Below, one piece after another: positions 12,301 to 24,300 of a stretch of 64,000 bases of DNA (position 1 is its first letter; each line of letters starts with the position of its first letter). A program made the position numbers and the translations under genes. Source of the DNA: Luidia sarsii (Eukaryota; Echinodermata; Asteroidea; Paxillosida; Luidiidae); the NCBI GenBank assembly GCA_949987565.1, contig OX465115.1, positions 4,562,873 to 4,626,872 on the forward strand, given 5' to 3'. The notes below the pieces were generated by a model. The model had not been told where the DNA came from and did not search any database. It was given only the letters and a program-made list of their open reading frames with translations.

Positions 12301-15300
12301 CTTTGAGAAAGGTCCTGCTAGGATCGAAACGTCAGGCCCACTAAATTTTGAGATTTGCATATTGGTAATTTTAGTCAGTAAGCAGTTTGCAACATTTTGG
12401 TATATCACAAGTTACATTGGTATTCCAATATTGAAAGGTTGACAAATGTCTAGATGTTTTCAAGATTTCAGTGAATGAGTTCCACAGCCTTTTCTTCTTC
12501 AAATTTGATGAAGTCATTCTTTGGCTAGAGATGGTACGAGCATCCACGGGAGATAAACATGTAGGGTTTCTTCACTACAGGGTGAAGGCCAACTACATGG
12601 TGTGGCGACTGGTGAGTCGCCTGGTGCCCTTCCTGAGCCAGACCTTCCTGGACATCCGCCAGGAGTACCTGGAGGCCGTGCAGGGCACCGGCGTGCCCAC
12701 CGCCCGCTGGAAGACCTGCGTCAACAACGTCAACGGCCAGCTGGAGTTCATCACGGGGCGGATGTACGTGGACGCGCACTTCCCCGAGACGGCCCGGGAC
12801 AAGGTCGGTCAGAGGAGACCCGCGCGGGGGGGGGGGGGGTCGGCCGCTTCAATGCGGCCACGCATCGCTGGGGTCTGTACGTCCGTCTCCGGCCGGTCAG
12901 TGCGGTGCGCCCGCACAAACTGCGCGCCATATTCTTAGAGAGTGCCAACACTATATGAACATCTTAACCGTGAAAATGTCATTTAGTCGTGAGAAGAAAA
13001 TTCACAGTGTCTTCACCCCTATTTCATGGGGCACGGTTAGGCAATAGTTTTCATAGCATTTTCATGACGTTTTCACCAGTGGTCTCCAAGGCCACATTCC
13101 TGCCTAGCGGCAGTTTCGAAGTAACTGGGAGTGACAGTTACAAGGACACCATACAGTACCTCTATGGTGGCTGTGGGATCCTACTTCCATCTCTCAATGC
13201 TGGAGCTTGCCACCCTAGATATTCACGGGTTTTTTCACGGTCTGTTTAGTGACCTGAAGATATTCTTATCAGGCAGGCATGCAACTTTTCCACGGTTCTG
13301 TGAATTTCCGGGTTTTTTTTAATTCGGCCGTAAAAAAAAAAATCTGTGAAAAAAAAAAAAAAAAAATAATAATAATAATAATAATTTTAAAAAAAGGATA
13401 TTTCTTCTCCCCTAACTATTATTTAAAACACATGCTGAGATCAGGTTAAAAACTCTGATGTTTACTTTTCATTTTGTGTAAACAAAAATTCCATTTTCTT
13501 GGTGTATGCCTTGAAAAAGGTTTAAATATGTCACTCAGCTTAAAGCGGTCAAAAACTGCTCAGAATGCACCACAGAGCATCTAGAATCCAAACCCCACGC
13601 CGTAAGGGCTTCGTGCTTCGCCCTCGCAGTTTCATTCGGACATTTTCCTCTTTTTTTTACAATTCATGAGTTGCATGCCTGATCAGATCATCACGCGTTT
13701 ATAACGTCCAGCGAGGGCCTAACCTCAGTGAGTTATTCTCGTCCTCAGACCCTGGAGATGATCAGGAACCTGCAGGTAGCTTTCAAGGAGATGCTGAAAA
13801 ACAACGACTGGCTGCAAGAGGAGGACAAAGGAGTGGCCGCCGAGAAGGTCAGCAGAACAACTTACCTCTTTTCCTGTCCCAAAGGTTAGAAGGCCTGACG
13901 TTTTGATCCTAGCAGGACCATTCTCAAAGGCAAGGTCCCGAGAGAGGTCCTGCTAGCATCGAATCGTCAGGCCCTCGAACCTTTTGAGATTTATGTATTG
14001 CAGGTCATTTTAGTCAGGGAGCAGTTTTCATTTGTATTTACCGGTACTCTTTATTTGCCCAGTGCTTTACCCTATGCCTGATGATAAATGTCAGGCAGCC
14101 AGGGTTTGATTCGAACCCGATACTCCTGCTTTCCAGTGAAGACGTCTTCGCTTTTCCTTTGCCCACACTTTGCCCACAAAAAATCCCTGTGCCATATTGC
14201 CAGAGGTTTTTTGTCTTGTTGTCAGTTCCCTAGATCAGGGAACAAAAGCTTTTGCTTCACACCCTATGCCTAAATGTCGCCAACCTGCACTTCATTATTT
14301 ATTACTTTTCTGCATTGTTAATTTTATATTTTATCTTTTATTACATTCTTGTATTGTATTGTATTAATTACAGTGCATTTTGTAAAGGAGTGGCAGTATT
14401 GAATTGAATGTGAATTGAATTGAAAAAAGAAGTTTTCACCAAACTCGTTGTAACTAATTACGATCAATCGCAAGACGATGAGCAACGCACAGGAACCACA
14501 CAGCCTATCACAACTAACAATGAGTTATCCACCGTCAGTTGAGTTACGATGCATCCCTACTAGAAAAATCAGTCATCATTTGGTCATCAAAACTGTCATC
14601 AGTTAAAGGAGGCATCAAACAGCATCAAAAGGGCAGCATTTGGAACCCCCAAAATAAAGAAACATAAAGGATTATAGTATAGTAAGGCATCACTTGTGGG
14701 GAAAATTGGCATCAAAGAGGCATCACTACTGATGCCCAATTCCTTGAGTAGTTAATATATTACTGTGTAAAGAGCTGGCATCAAAAAAGGCATCAAAAGG
14801 TCATCAAATCAGCCAAGGCCATCATCACCCAGATCAGGCATCAAAAGGTCATCAAATCAGCCATCAAAAGGCATCACCCAGATCAGGCATCAAAAGGTCA
14901 TCAAAAGGCATCAAAAGGTCATCAAATCAGCCATCAAAAGGCATCACCCAGATCAGGCATCAAAAGGTCATCAAAAGGCATCAAAAGGTCATCAAATCAG
15001 CCATCAAAAGGCATCACCCAGATCAGGCATCAAAAGGTCATCAAAAGGCATCAAAAGGTCATCAAATCAGCCATCAAAAAGGCCATCACCCAGATCAGGC
15101 ATCAAAAGGTCATCAGATTAGGCATCAAAAGGTCATCATGTAGATCAGGCAATTGCCATCATGCAAAAAAGGCATCAAAAGGTCATCAGAAAAGGCATCA
15201 AATAATAAAGCATAAAAGTCACCTGATATAATTAGTAACCCATCAAAATGTCCTAAAACCCTTTCTGACAGCATTATGCATGGCTTGCATGCGCGAATGA

Positions 15301-18300
15301 AAAGCATCCGAAAGCACTCAAAGGTGAAGAATGACACAATCTACAGGTATTCAATTAATGTCGTATGCACAGGTATTCTTCTTTATTTCCGATTGTCATG
15401 TTTTCTGTTATTTTGTCAATGTTATTAGATATGCAGATATAGAAACATGTAAGAACAATCTATTGTTTTCTGATCATTTGAAGTACAGTATGATATGTAC
15501 ATGTAGGCTGTGCATGTAGGAGGTTCAACGACTGGAAACATCGATTGCATGGATTTTCAATTGAAACGTTAGGTCCCTTAATTTAGGGAAATCCTACTCA
15601 GCTGGTTTTGCGCGACGGACATTGTAGCAGGCACTGTTAATGATGCGGGTGACATCTGAAGTTTTCAGTGGCGCTATATTCTTGTCCATTGCCAACTGGC
15701 GGATGAAGCCTGGAAGAGGAATACATAACAAAAAAAAGTGTTCTTGAAGCTTTCTTAATATGAAATTAGTACCAGTAACTTGAAGAAAAAAAACAATTGG
15801 CTTTTTTTATATAAAAACAAGATCCATGTGTTCAGGTTGTCAAAACTAGAACAGATCTACACTTCACAATTTACTTGACCTTTTAAAAAATTGTTTACTC
15901 CATTGGAAATGCAAAGGCACACGATCTGCAGTTAAATTTTTTTTTTACAAAAGGCAAGGTAGACCAGCCCCTTTGAGAATGGGATGCAAAGGAATTCTAG
16001 TTACAAAGCAGACACCAAAACTTACTCTTTGTGGCTTGGACAGCTACCTCGGGAAGAGCTGACCGGCTGTCATCTTTGCCCTTCTGTTCCCGGCAGCAGG
16101 ATGAAGCCAACTCTTCCCGTGAAAACAGTGCCAAGAGCAGATGCCTCACGACCACTTTCAACCCACTTGTCTCGTGGGTTGATAGTGAGCACCTCACAGC
16201 TTCAAGTTGTCTTGGTGGCAAAAACACGCATGGATGAAATTCCACCTTTGGAATTCCGCAGCCCTGATGAAAAACAATAAGAATTAACATTAAAACTTAT
16301 AGAATTACAAAATCAATACTAAAACGTTGGATGAAGGCTGCTGAATATGCATTACGTTGTTCTGATGCAGTCATTTTTACTCTTAGATTGGAAGTGCAGC
16401 CAGACAGCTTTGAATGAAACAATTCCCAAAAATGTCCATGGAGCAAAACAAAAAAACAGATATTATTGCATCTTAAGAAATACCATCTGCCTGCATATTG
16501 GCTTGTTTCAGTCAGACAAATTGTGTGTATTTGGGAAAATCTAAGTAAATAGAGCACAAGAACTTTGGTACATGTACATACATCTTTTTCCATGGACCAG
16601 TGCCATCTGCCGGTATCACGTCTCGGAGTTGTGGGTGCTTTCATCTGATGGTGGCCCTCTGCCACCGAAGTGCTGGACTCTCTGGGCTGCACATAAATAT
16701 TGAGATCAAAATACTGAATGTAGCACTTGTAAAAAAAAAATGATTGCACATGTGTAAAAGCTCCAAAAGTTGCAAATTCTATTTGCTGTATGACAATGTG
16801 AGAAATGATAGGCGCGGCCGCGGTAGATCGAGCCAAAATGACGGAGAAAAAAAAAGAGTCAAACTAGCGTTTTTCGACCGCCGTCCAAATTTGTCAATTT
16901 TACCCTCAAATTGAAGCCTGTATTCTCTGCTTTTTAATCATACATTTTGTACCACTATCAAAATTAATAACGAAGGGAATAATATTAAACTACGCGGAAA
17001 CAACATTCGGAGACAAACGATGAAAGTAGCGTATTTTAGTTATGACCGATTTCCCTTCGCGACGTTACCGAGGTTGGCAAGTCTAGGTTTGGTTTCCGCC
17101 TCTAGGTAAAGCCATAGCGACACTACAGGAGCAGTAGGGCCGAAACCAGCCTACGCGCGGCACATGTGACATGACACAACACGTCTTTGCACACACTGTA
17201 TAGTGTACAGTGTATACTACATCAGTACAGTGCACGTGCACAGCGGCCGCATGGCTGCATACGAGTTACGACTACGATCACACTGCGCTACTCAAGCCTG
17301 ATCGGAACTTCCAGAACAAGTATTAGCGAGACGGTTACGCTACAAAAATAGTACAATTTATTTTACTACCGAAACCAAACATAGATTGGGTTAATAATGG
17401 GTGAACATAGTGCCGGTCGGAAGTATTGTTTTTCACCAGGAGTGGTGGACAGAAAATACCCGTGGTGGTCGGCCCCGTCCACCGCCGACCAGCGTAGCTA
17501 TAACCATGGAGGATTTTCCTTCCTCCATGCTATAACACTGCCTTGGACAGAAATTTCTAGATTTCCCCGAGAGGCATCTTCTCAATTAAATGAAGGGAAA
17601 TTTCTCCTTTTTTCCAAACTTAAGTAAACCAAATGACCAGAATATTGGTACATAGGACAGTTTCACAGGTATTTTCAGGGAAAATCTAGGCATTTGTTAC
17701 TGTTGTAAGGGGTATAGTCAAGGTGAAATTTTGTGTGAACCATTTTGCATACATGTACTACTGAAAATGTGAAAACCTGCATGGACCCTACACTATACAT
17801 ATACTAGTATTACTATAGTCACCCGATCCTCCAAACTCCAAATTTCGATAAAAAAGGGTGACTTGTCGGGTCCAAATTATATGTACTACTCAGTCCTACT
17901 TCTAATCCTACTGGTAATTATTTTACTACTAGTATTACTATTATTATTAATAAAAATATTAGTAATAATAATAGACATCATTTTCGGTCACAGCTTCTTC
18001 TTTGTATTTGTTATTATTTTCATAGGACAAATGGACGGGAATATTTAATTCTGAAAAAAATTACTCCTTAGTCTTAGTCTTAATCAGTTAATGTTAATCT
18101 AGTCCGAGTAACTTGGACCCAACAAGTCACCCTTTTTTAACGAATTTTGAAATTTTGAGTTTCGGGTACAGTCACCCGAAACTCAAAATTTCAAAATTCG
18201 TTATAAAAGGGTGACTTGTTGGGTCCAAGTTACTCGGACTAACTTAGTAGTACTGTAGAAGTAAAACTAAAACTTAAAATTTGCTAGAACTTGGCAGGGT

Positions 18301-21300
18301 GAGAAGTAGAACACTTACCGCTTATTTTCAAAATCTTCGCTCTGTAAGTCTTCCTCCCTGGCCCCTTCCACTTCACCATACCAGTGGCTCCCTCGATGCG
18401 ATCTTTTTCTTCCACAACGGATGACACCTGTTCGATGCTGGTTTTCTTTTCGTCAACCCAGAAAACAAGGCATTTCTTGGTCCGCTGGCGAGGTTTCATT
18501 TGTTGGCAATCGGTTCCGCCATAATCAACACGAAGAAGGTCACTGACATCCAACAACGATGCCATAATTATTGACCGAGCAAAGGTTATATTTCGGATCG
18601 ATTGTCAAACATATTTATTCTAAACGGAACAGACGGAGAAAAGAGGTCGAGCCCGAACTTTAAATTACCCGCCACGTCACAAATACTCAAAATAATGCTC
18701 GCCGTGAGCGTTGACATTTACGTAATAAACAATCCCAGCGTGCGTCCCTGTTCAGTATTAGTAGACTATATTTCAAGGCTGATAATAATTGTATACCTTT
18801 TTATTTGAGAAACATTTCATTCGTGTCTGTAAAACTGGACACAGAGTGTAGATATATTGCGTACGTTGTCACTTCACTTTTTTCGGAGTACTTCACAAAA
18901 TTCTACCGGGCTCTGGTATTATTCGTATAATGTATTAACTACGTTTCACTGTGATGTGCAGTGGAAACGTATGCAGTCTCCATTTTCAGCCTCGAAGTAA
19001 CGTCTAGAATTTCTATGCGGCGCGCGCAACTTCCGCTGGCCAACGCTACGCGACCACATGTGCAAGTATTGCACATGAACATGTACGTGCATATGTAACA
19101 CTAGAACATGTGTACAAGTGTACATGTACACATGTACATGTACATGTACTGTACTGCATCGCGTGCCACGTGTACATATCATGTGTTGTACAGTACATGT
19201 GCATGTACATGTACATGTACATGTACATGTACACTGTACACTCGAATACTGTACAGTAGTCAGTACGAATTTGTGTCTGTACTGACCACTTGCCCACACC
19301 GCGTGGCATTGTTGTTGTATGTCTCTTTTTCGTCTTCTTCTTGAATCTCCTTGGTTGTAGACAAAGCGTGAGGAGAGAGAGAAAGACATGCCAAGTTTCC
19401 GAAAATGGAAGAGAGGTTGTGCAGTTGTAGAATATATAAATTTGAATTTGTTTTATTTCCCTGATTTATGTACACTTTGATTATAGGTTGGATTAGAAGT
19501 TTGAAATTTCCAGTTATTAATCAAACCTCTATTTCAAGGCCATACCTGTTGAACTGATAGAATCTCGGTCTTTTTAGTGTACATGTACATCAGTGTTATA
19601 GCTAGGGTATTTTTAGTGGTGGTTCAAATTTCACCAACAAGAAGTCGTTCTCGTGAACGAAGCCTCGCGATTAGCGGCTGCGGTCAAAATGATAGCAACA
19701 AAACATGTATTACATGTACTGTTACCGGTAAATAAATTAATTAATTAATCAAATTAAGTAATTAAATAATTAATCAAATTAACTTTGTTAGTCATGTTCA
19801 GTGTATAAATCATTAATAACCAAGTAAAGTGAACAACAAAACTTGAAGAATAATGTACATGTTTGAATTGAATGTGTGTGCACTCAGTGCATGTGCAATG
19901 ATTAGTAGACTTTGACCAGCCCTTACAGTTGTTTTCTAACAAATAACTAATGTTTATTACAGTTATACTAGCGATGTTTTAAGTTTCGCGGTCAACCAAA
20001 GTGTATTTTCCAGAATTCTAGAAAATTTTAGAAGGAATTTTTTCATTCATTTCTTGAGATATCGGAAGTTGAAAATTGCTAAATCGCTCCGTGCGGCCGC
20101 GGTAGATCGAGCCAAAATGACGGAGAAAAAAAAAGAGTCAAACGCCTTCCAAATTTGTCAATTTTACCCTCAAATTTAAGCCTGTATTCACTTCTTTCTA
20201 TTCATACCACTATTCATACCAGAATATAATAACGAAGGAAATTATATTAAACTACGCGGAAACAACATTCGGAGACAATTCGATGAAAGTAGCGTATTTT
20301 AGTTATGACCGATTTCCCTTCGCGACGTTACCGAGGTTGGCAAGTCTAGGTGTGGTTTCCGCCTCTAGGCTCTAGGTAAAGCAATAGCGACACTACAGGA
20401 GCAGTAGGGCCGAAACCAGCCTACGCGCGGCACATGTGACATGACACAACACGTCTTTGCACACACTGTATACTGCACAGTGCACGTGCAAGCGACCGCA
20501 TGGCTGCCTACGAGTTACGACTACGATCACGCTGCGCTACTCAAGCCTGATCGGAACTTCCAGAACAAGTATTAGCGAGACGGTTACGCTAAAAAAAATA
20601 CAATTTATTTTACTACCGAAACCAAACATAGATTGGGATATTAATGGGGTGAACACTGTGCCGGTCGGAAGCATTGTTTTTCACCAGAAGTGGTGGACGG
20701 AAATTACCCGTGGTGGTCGGCCCCGTCCACCGCCGACCATGTACCAGCGTAGCATAACACTGATGTACATGATATGTACATGTACATATATATGAATGCC
20801 ATTTTTCTCATTCATTGTTTTGAACTGTAGATTTTGAACATCCACCGATGACTCTTTGATGACTAAAACATAGGTTTTTGAAGGCCTTGATGCCGCTTTC
20901 TTAGAATATTTGTCTCCAGCCATCAAATGGGATGCCCTATGATGACCTTTTGATGCCTTATGGTGACTTGTTAATGCCTCATGTGGACTTGTTGATGCCT
21001 CATGTGGACTTGTTGATGCCTTATGAGTACTGATTGATGCCCTATGATGACCTCCTGATGCCCTATGATGGCCTTCTGATGCCCTATGATGACCTTCTGA
21101 TGCCTTATGATGGCCTTCTGATGCCCTATGATGACCTTCTGATGCCCTATGATGACCTTCTGATGCCTTATGATGGCCTTCTGATGACCTTATGATGACC
21201 ATTTTGCATTAGGATGACCTTTTGATGCTCAATGATGACCAAATGATGCCAAATTCTGCTAATGATGACCAAATGATGCCAAATTCTGCTAATGATGACT

Positions 21301-24300
21301 AAATGATGACTGATTTTTCTAGTAGGGATCGTGAGGCTTTGTGAAATCCAACCGCAGGACTCTGCTATTGTTCCCATGCACTCACGCGCTTTTATTCCTC
21401 TCCCGCAATTGCAGGCCGACGCCATGGACATCGCTATCGGTTACCCCGACTGGATCAAGGATGATGCGGCGCTCAATGCCGAATACGCAGGGGTAGGTGG
21501 AGCTAGCCGTTGACCATAGACACAGCCGGCCACTCTGCGCGTCATCGTTCAGATGTGGAGACACATTTTTTGCATTTAATGCTCAGTTCAATCAACTTAA
21601 ATCAACTCAAATTGGAAAAACTGACAAAGAAATCTTTGACTGGACAACCATTTAAGGCCCAATACAACATATGGAAGATCGGAAAACATCGATGTCCACA
21701 GATTTTCATCTAAAGTACACAGTTTGTAGATGGTCGTGATAGAATCCTCATGTTGAAATCTTACGGTCTGGGATGCTGTACTTCCCTAGAAATCTTCCCT
21801 CAAACATCGACAAATAAGTTTATTACTCGCAAGTAATAAACTATTTCATACACTACAGAATGGTGCACAAACCAAAACAAAGGCTTAGGCTCGGGCTTAG
21901 GCTTCGGTCATATTTATCACACTCGTTATAATATCACAAGCATCTAAAACACAAGCATTTGGCCCGAGTTTCTTGGTGAATACCTCTGTACCTATCAAGC
22001 CAACAAACCTTCAAATTTGGAAACAAACCACGACCTGGATGTTCAGGTTTTGTCAGACAAGAAACCTGAGCCCGGCCCTAAGCCTTCATTTCAATGGCCT
22101 TACAGCGGACTCCCCACTAGTCATGCCATCACGTTTCCTTCCCCCACACAGCTGTCCGTCAGCAAAAAGGAGTATTTCCAAAACAGTCTGCACTACAGAG
22201 AGTGGATATCGCAGACCACGTTGGCACTCTTGCGCCAGAATGTCGGGGAAAGCTCACTGTAAGTATCGTAGACAGTGACAAATACTTCAGCCATTTGAAT
22301 ATGCTTGCTTGCTATGGAGTACCGGTATCCTGTTGTCTAGTGGAAATACATGTGGAATTAAATGGTCAATAGACCTTTCTTGTGTTTGCAAACCATTGAC
22401 TTCCATTTTGTAGGAACTTGGCAGAAACTGCTGCTGTGACGTAGCAAAAGAAAGGTCTATAGTGAGGTCACAGATTTGTAACCTAGGTTATAAGGGCCCT
22501 TTTCCAAAAACCGGCTTAGGCTCAGGCTCCGGCTTTGTCTCCATTTTTTGTGTCCATTTTTAAAGTACAAGGCATGATCACAGGAGGCCTTTGGCTTCAT
22601 TTTTTTAATGTTATAATGTGATTTGAAAAAGAAACTATAGCTTCAGCTTCAACAAAGAACTCCAACCTGTGTTTTCGGCTTTTTGATAACAGAGACGAAG
22701 CCGGAGCCAAAGCCTTAGCCAGGTTTTGGTTTGGGCCATGATGTCTATGAGTGAGGTCCACTTGTGTGGATGAGGCGCCCTCAAGAGGCTGCAGTCACTC
22801 ACTTCCCATTTTTTTGTATTTATTCTCTATCTAGGTGGACGATAGTAGGGCCAGCAGTGGTGAACGCGTTTTACAGCCCGAGTACAAATGGGATATGTGA
22901 GTGTGTCCTCTATTGCCATTATTATACTTGACCTCATTGCATATGCTACACTTCCAACAATAAATCCCAGGGAATCGGTTTCACTCAGTGTTGTGTTATC
23001 CCTTTAAAGGGCACTTTTTTTTACGATTCTTTTTGAATATAAATTCCTATCAAGTTACCTTAAGGATTCGAGTTGCAGGTCAAAAGTGTGAGCACCTCCA
23101 GATTCTGGTAATTTAATCAAGATATAAGTTCTTCATTTGATAAATGACACGTAATGACACAATGACACATAATGACACATAATGACATACAATGACACAT
23201 AATGACACATAATGACACATACTGACACATAATGACACATTATGACACATAATGACACATAATGACACACAATGACACATAATGACACATAATGACACAT
23301 AATGACACATAGTGATTGCATAATGTTATCTCATAACGTGTGAAAGTAATCGTGCCGTTCTTGCCACAGGTCCTAATTAACGCCCAGTCACGCTAAGGAA
23401 TCCCCCAGCACACTTTCCCGTGTCCCCCGTTCCTCATTACTGTTCTAGGAGTGACGCACACCTTGACTGAATGACTCTCCTTGCCTCATTTTTTTACAGT
23501 GTTCCCTGCGGCCATTCTTCAGCCACCTTTCTACCACGAAGATCTGCCCTGGTTCGTATCTAAAAAACACAAAAAATCTTCTACCAATCGGGTTATAATC
23601 ATTTGAAGTGACTACAAACACTGTTGCAAACTGCTCACTGACTAAAATGACCTGCTATGCATAAATCTCAAAAGATAGAGGGCCTGACGTTTCGATCCTG
23701 GCAGGACCTTTCTGAAAGGTCCTGCTCGGATCGAAATGTCAGTTTTTATTTCTTGTTCTCTTTTCTTTTCAATTTGTTTGAACACCGTTTATATCCGACC
23801 TTCTCACCAAATCGATATACAGTCTCCACTTGACCATGGCACGTATACAGTTAGATGTAATTGGTCACGGTTCATCAGTGGCTTTTGGTAGTTAAGATAT
23901 CTTAGAATTATTTTGATGCAACTGTGTTTTGACCGCTGTCTCTCATAATGTGCAAGTGACAGCCATGTTTGGTTTTTTTGATTGATTTTTCTTGTCTCCA
24001 CCGATGCAGGTATTCCAACTATGGCGGTATAGGCATGGTCATCGGACATGAAATAACGCATGGCTTTGACAACAACGGTAAGTCTGCACTTCAGTTCACG
24101 TTTTCAATTGTGCCTTATGCGTGAATTTAGAAGAAAGAGAGCTAACGCCTGTCAACTGTGACAGAGGACAAGGACAGGGACAGGGAGTTAATGGATGGTT
24201 TATAGTTTATTTTGACGGGTTATAGGCTATTGTGACGGGTTATAGGTTATTGTGACGGGTTATAGGTGATTGTGATGGGTTATAGGCGATTGTGATGGGT

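Larger units (their letters stand above)
14553..21329. mobile_element. 6.8-kb TIR element carrying a BEN-domain gene
   Basis: The left end begins ATCCCTACTAGAAAAATCAG (14553). The right end is its exact inverse, ending at 21329, and identity continues through TCATCATTTxGTCATCA for about 37 bp with one mismatch. Just inside are mirrored tandem arrays of GGCATCA/GGTCATCA (14610-15200, and 20925-21300 on the minus strand). The body holds a minus-strand four-exon BEN-domain gene, a 0.67-kb internal duplication, a 67-bp-arm palindrome and a TACATG tract. The unit sits inside intron 12 of the M13 gene. Any target duplication is at most AT. No transposase is recognised, so the superfamily is unknown. 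Confidence 0.7.

Noticed and set aside
16297..16836. 179-codon single open frame on the minus strand
   Set aside because: Only the central 105 nt between good splice sites is taken as BEN exon 2; the flanks read through intron and repeat sequence.
18946..19389. Cys/Thr- and Met/Tyr-rich open frames
   Set aside because: They derive from TACATG repeats and have no start context, domain or splice support.
23113..23321. CRISPR-like regular repeat array
   Set aside because: The repeats are contiguous decamers without spacers, in a eukaryotic intron.
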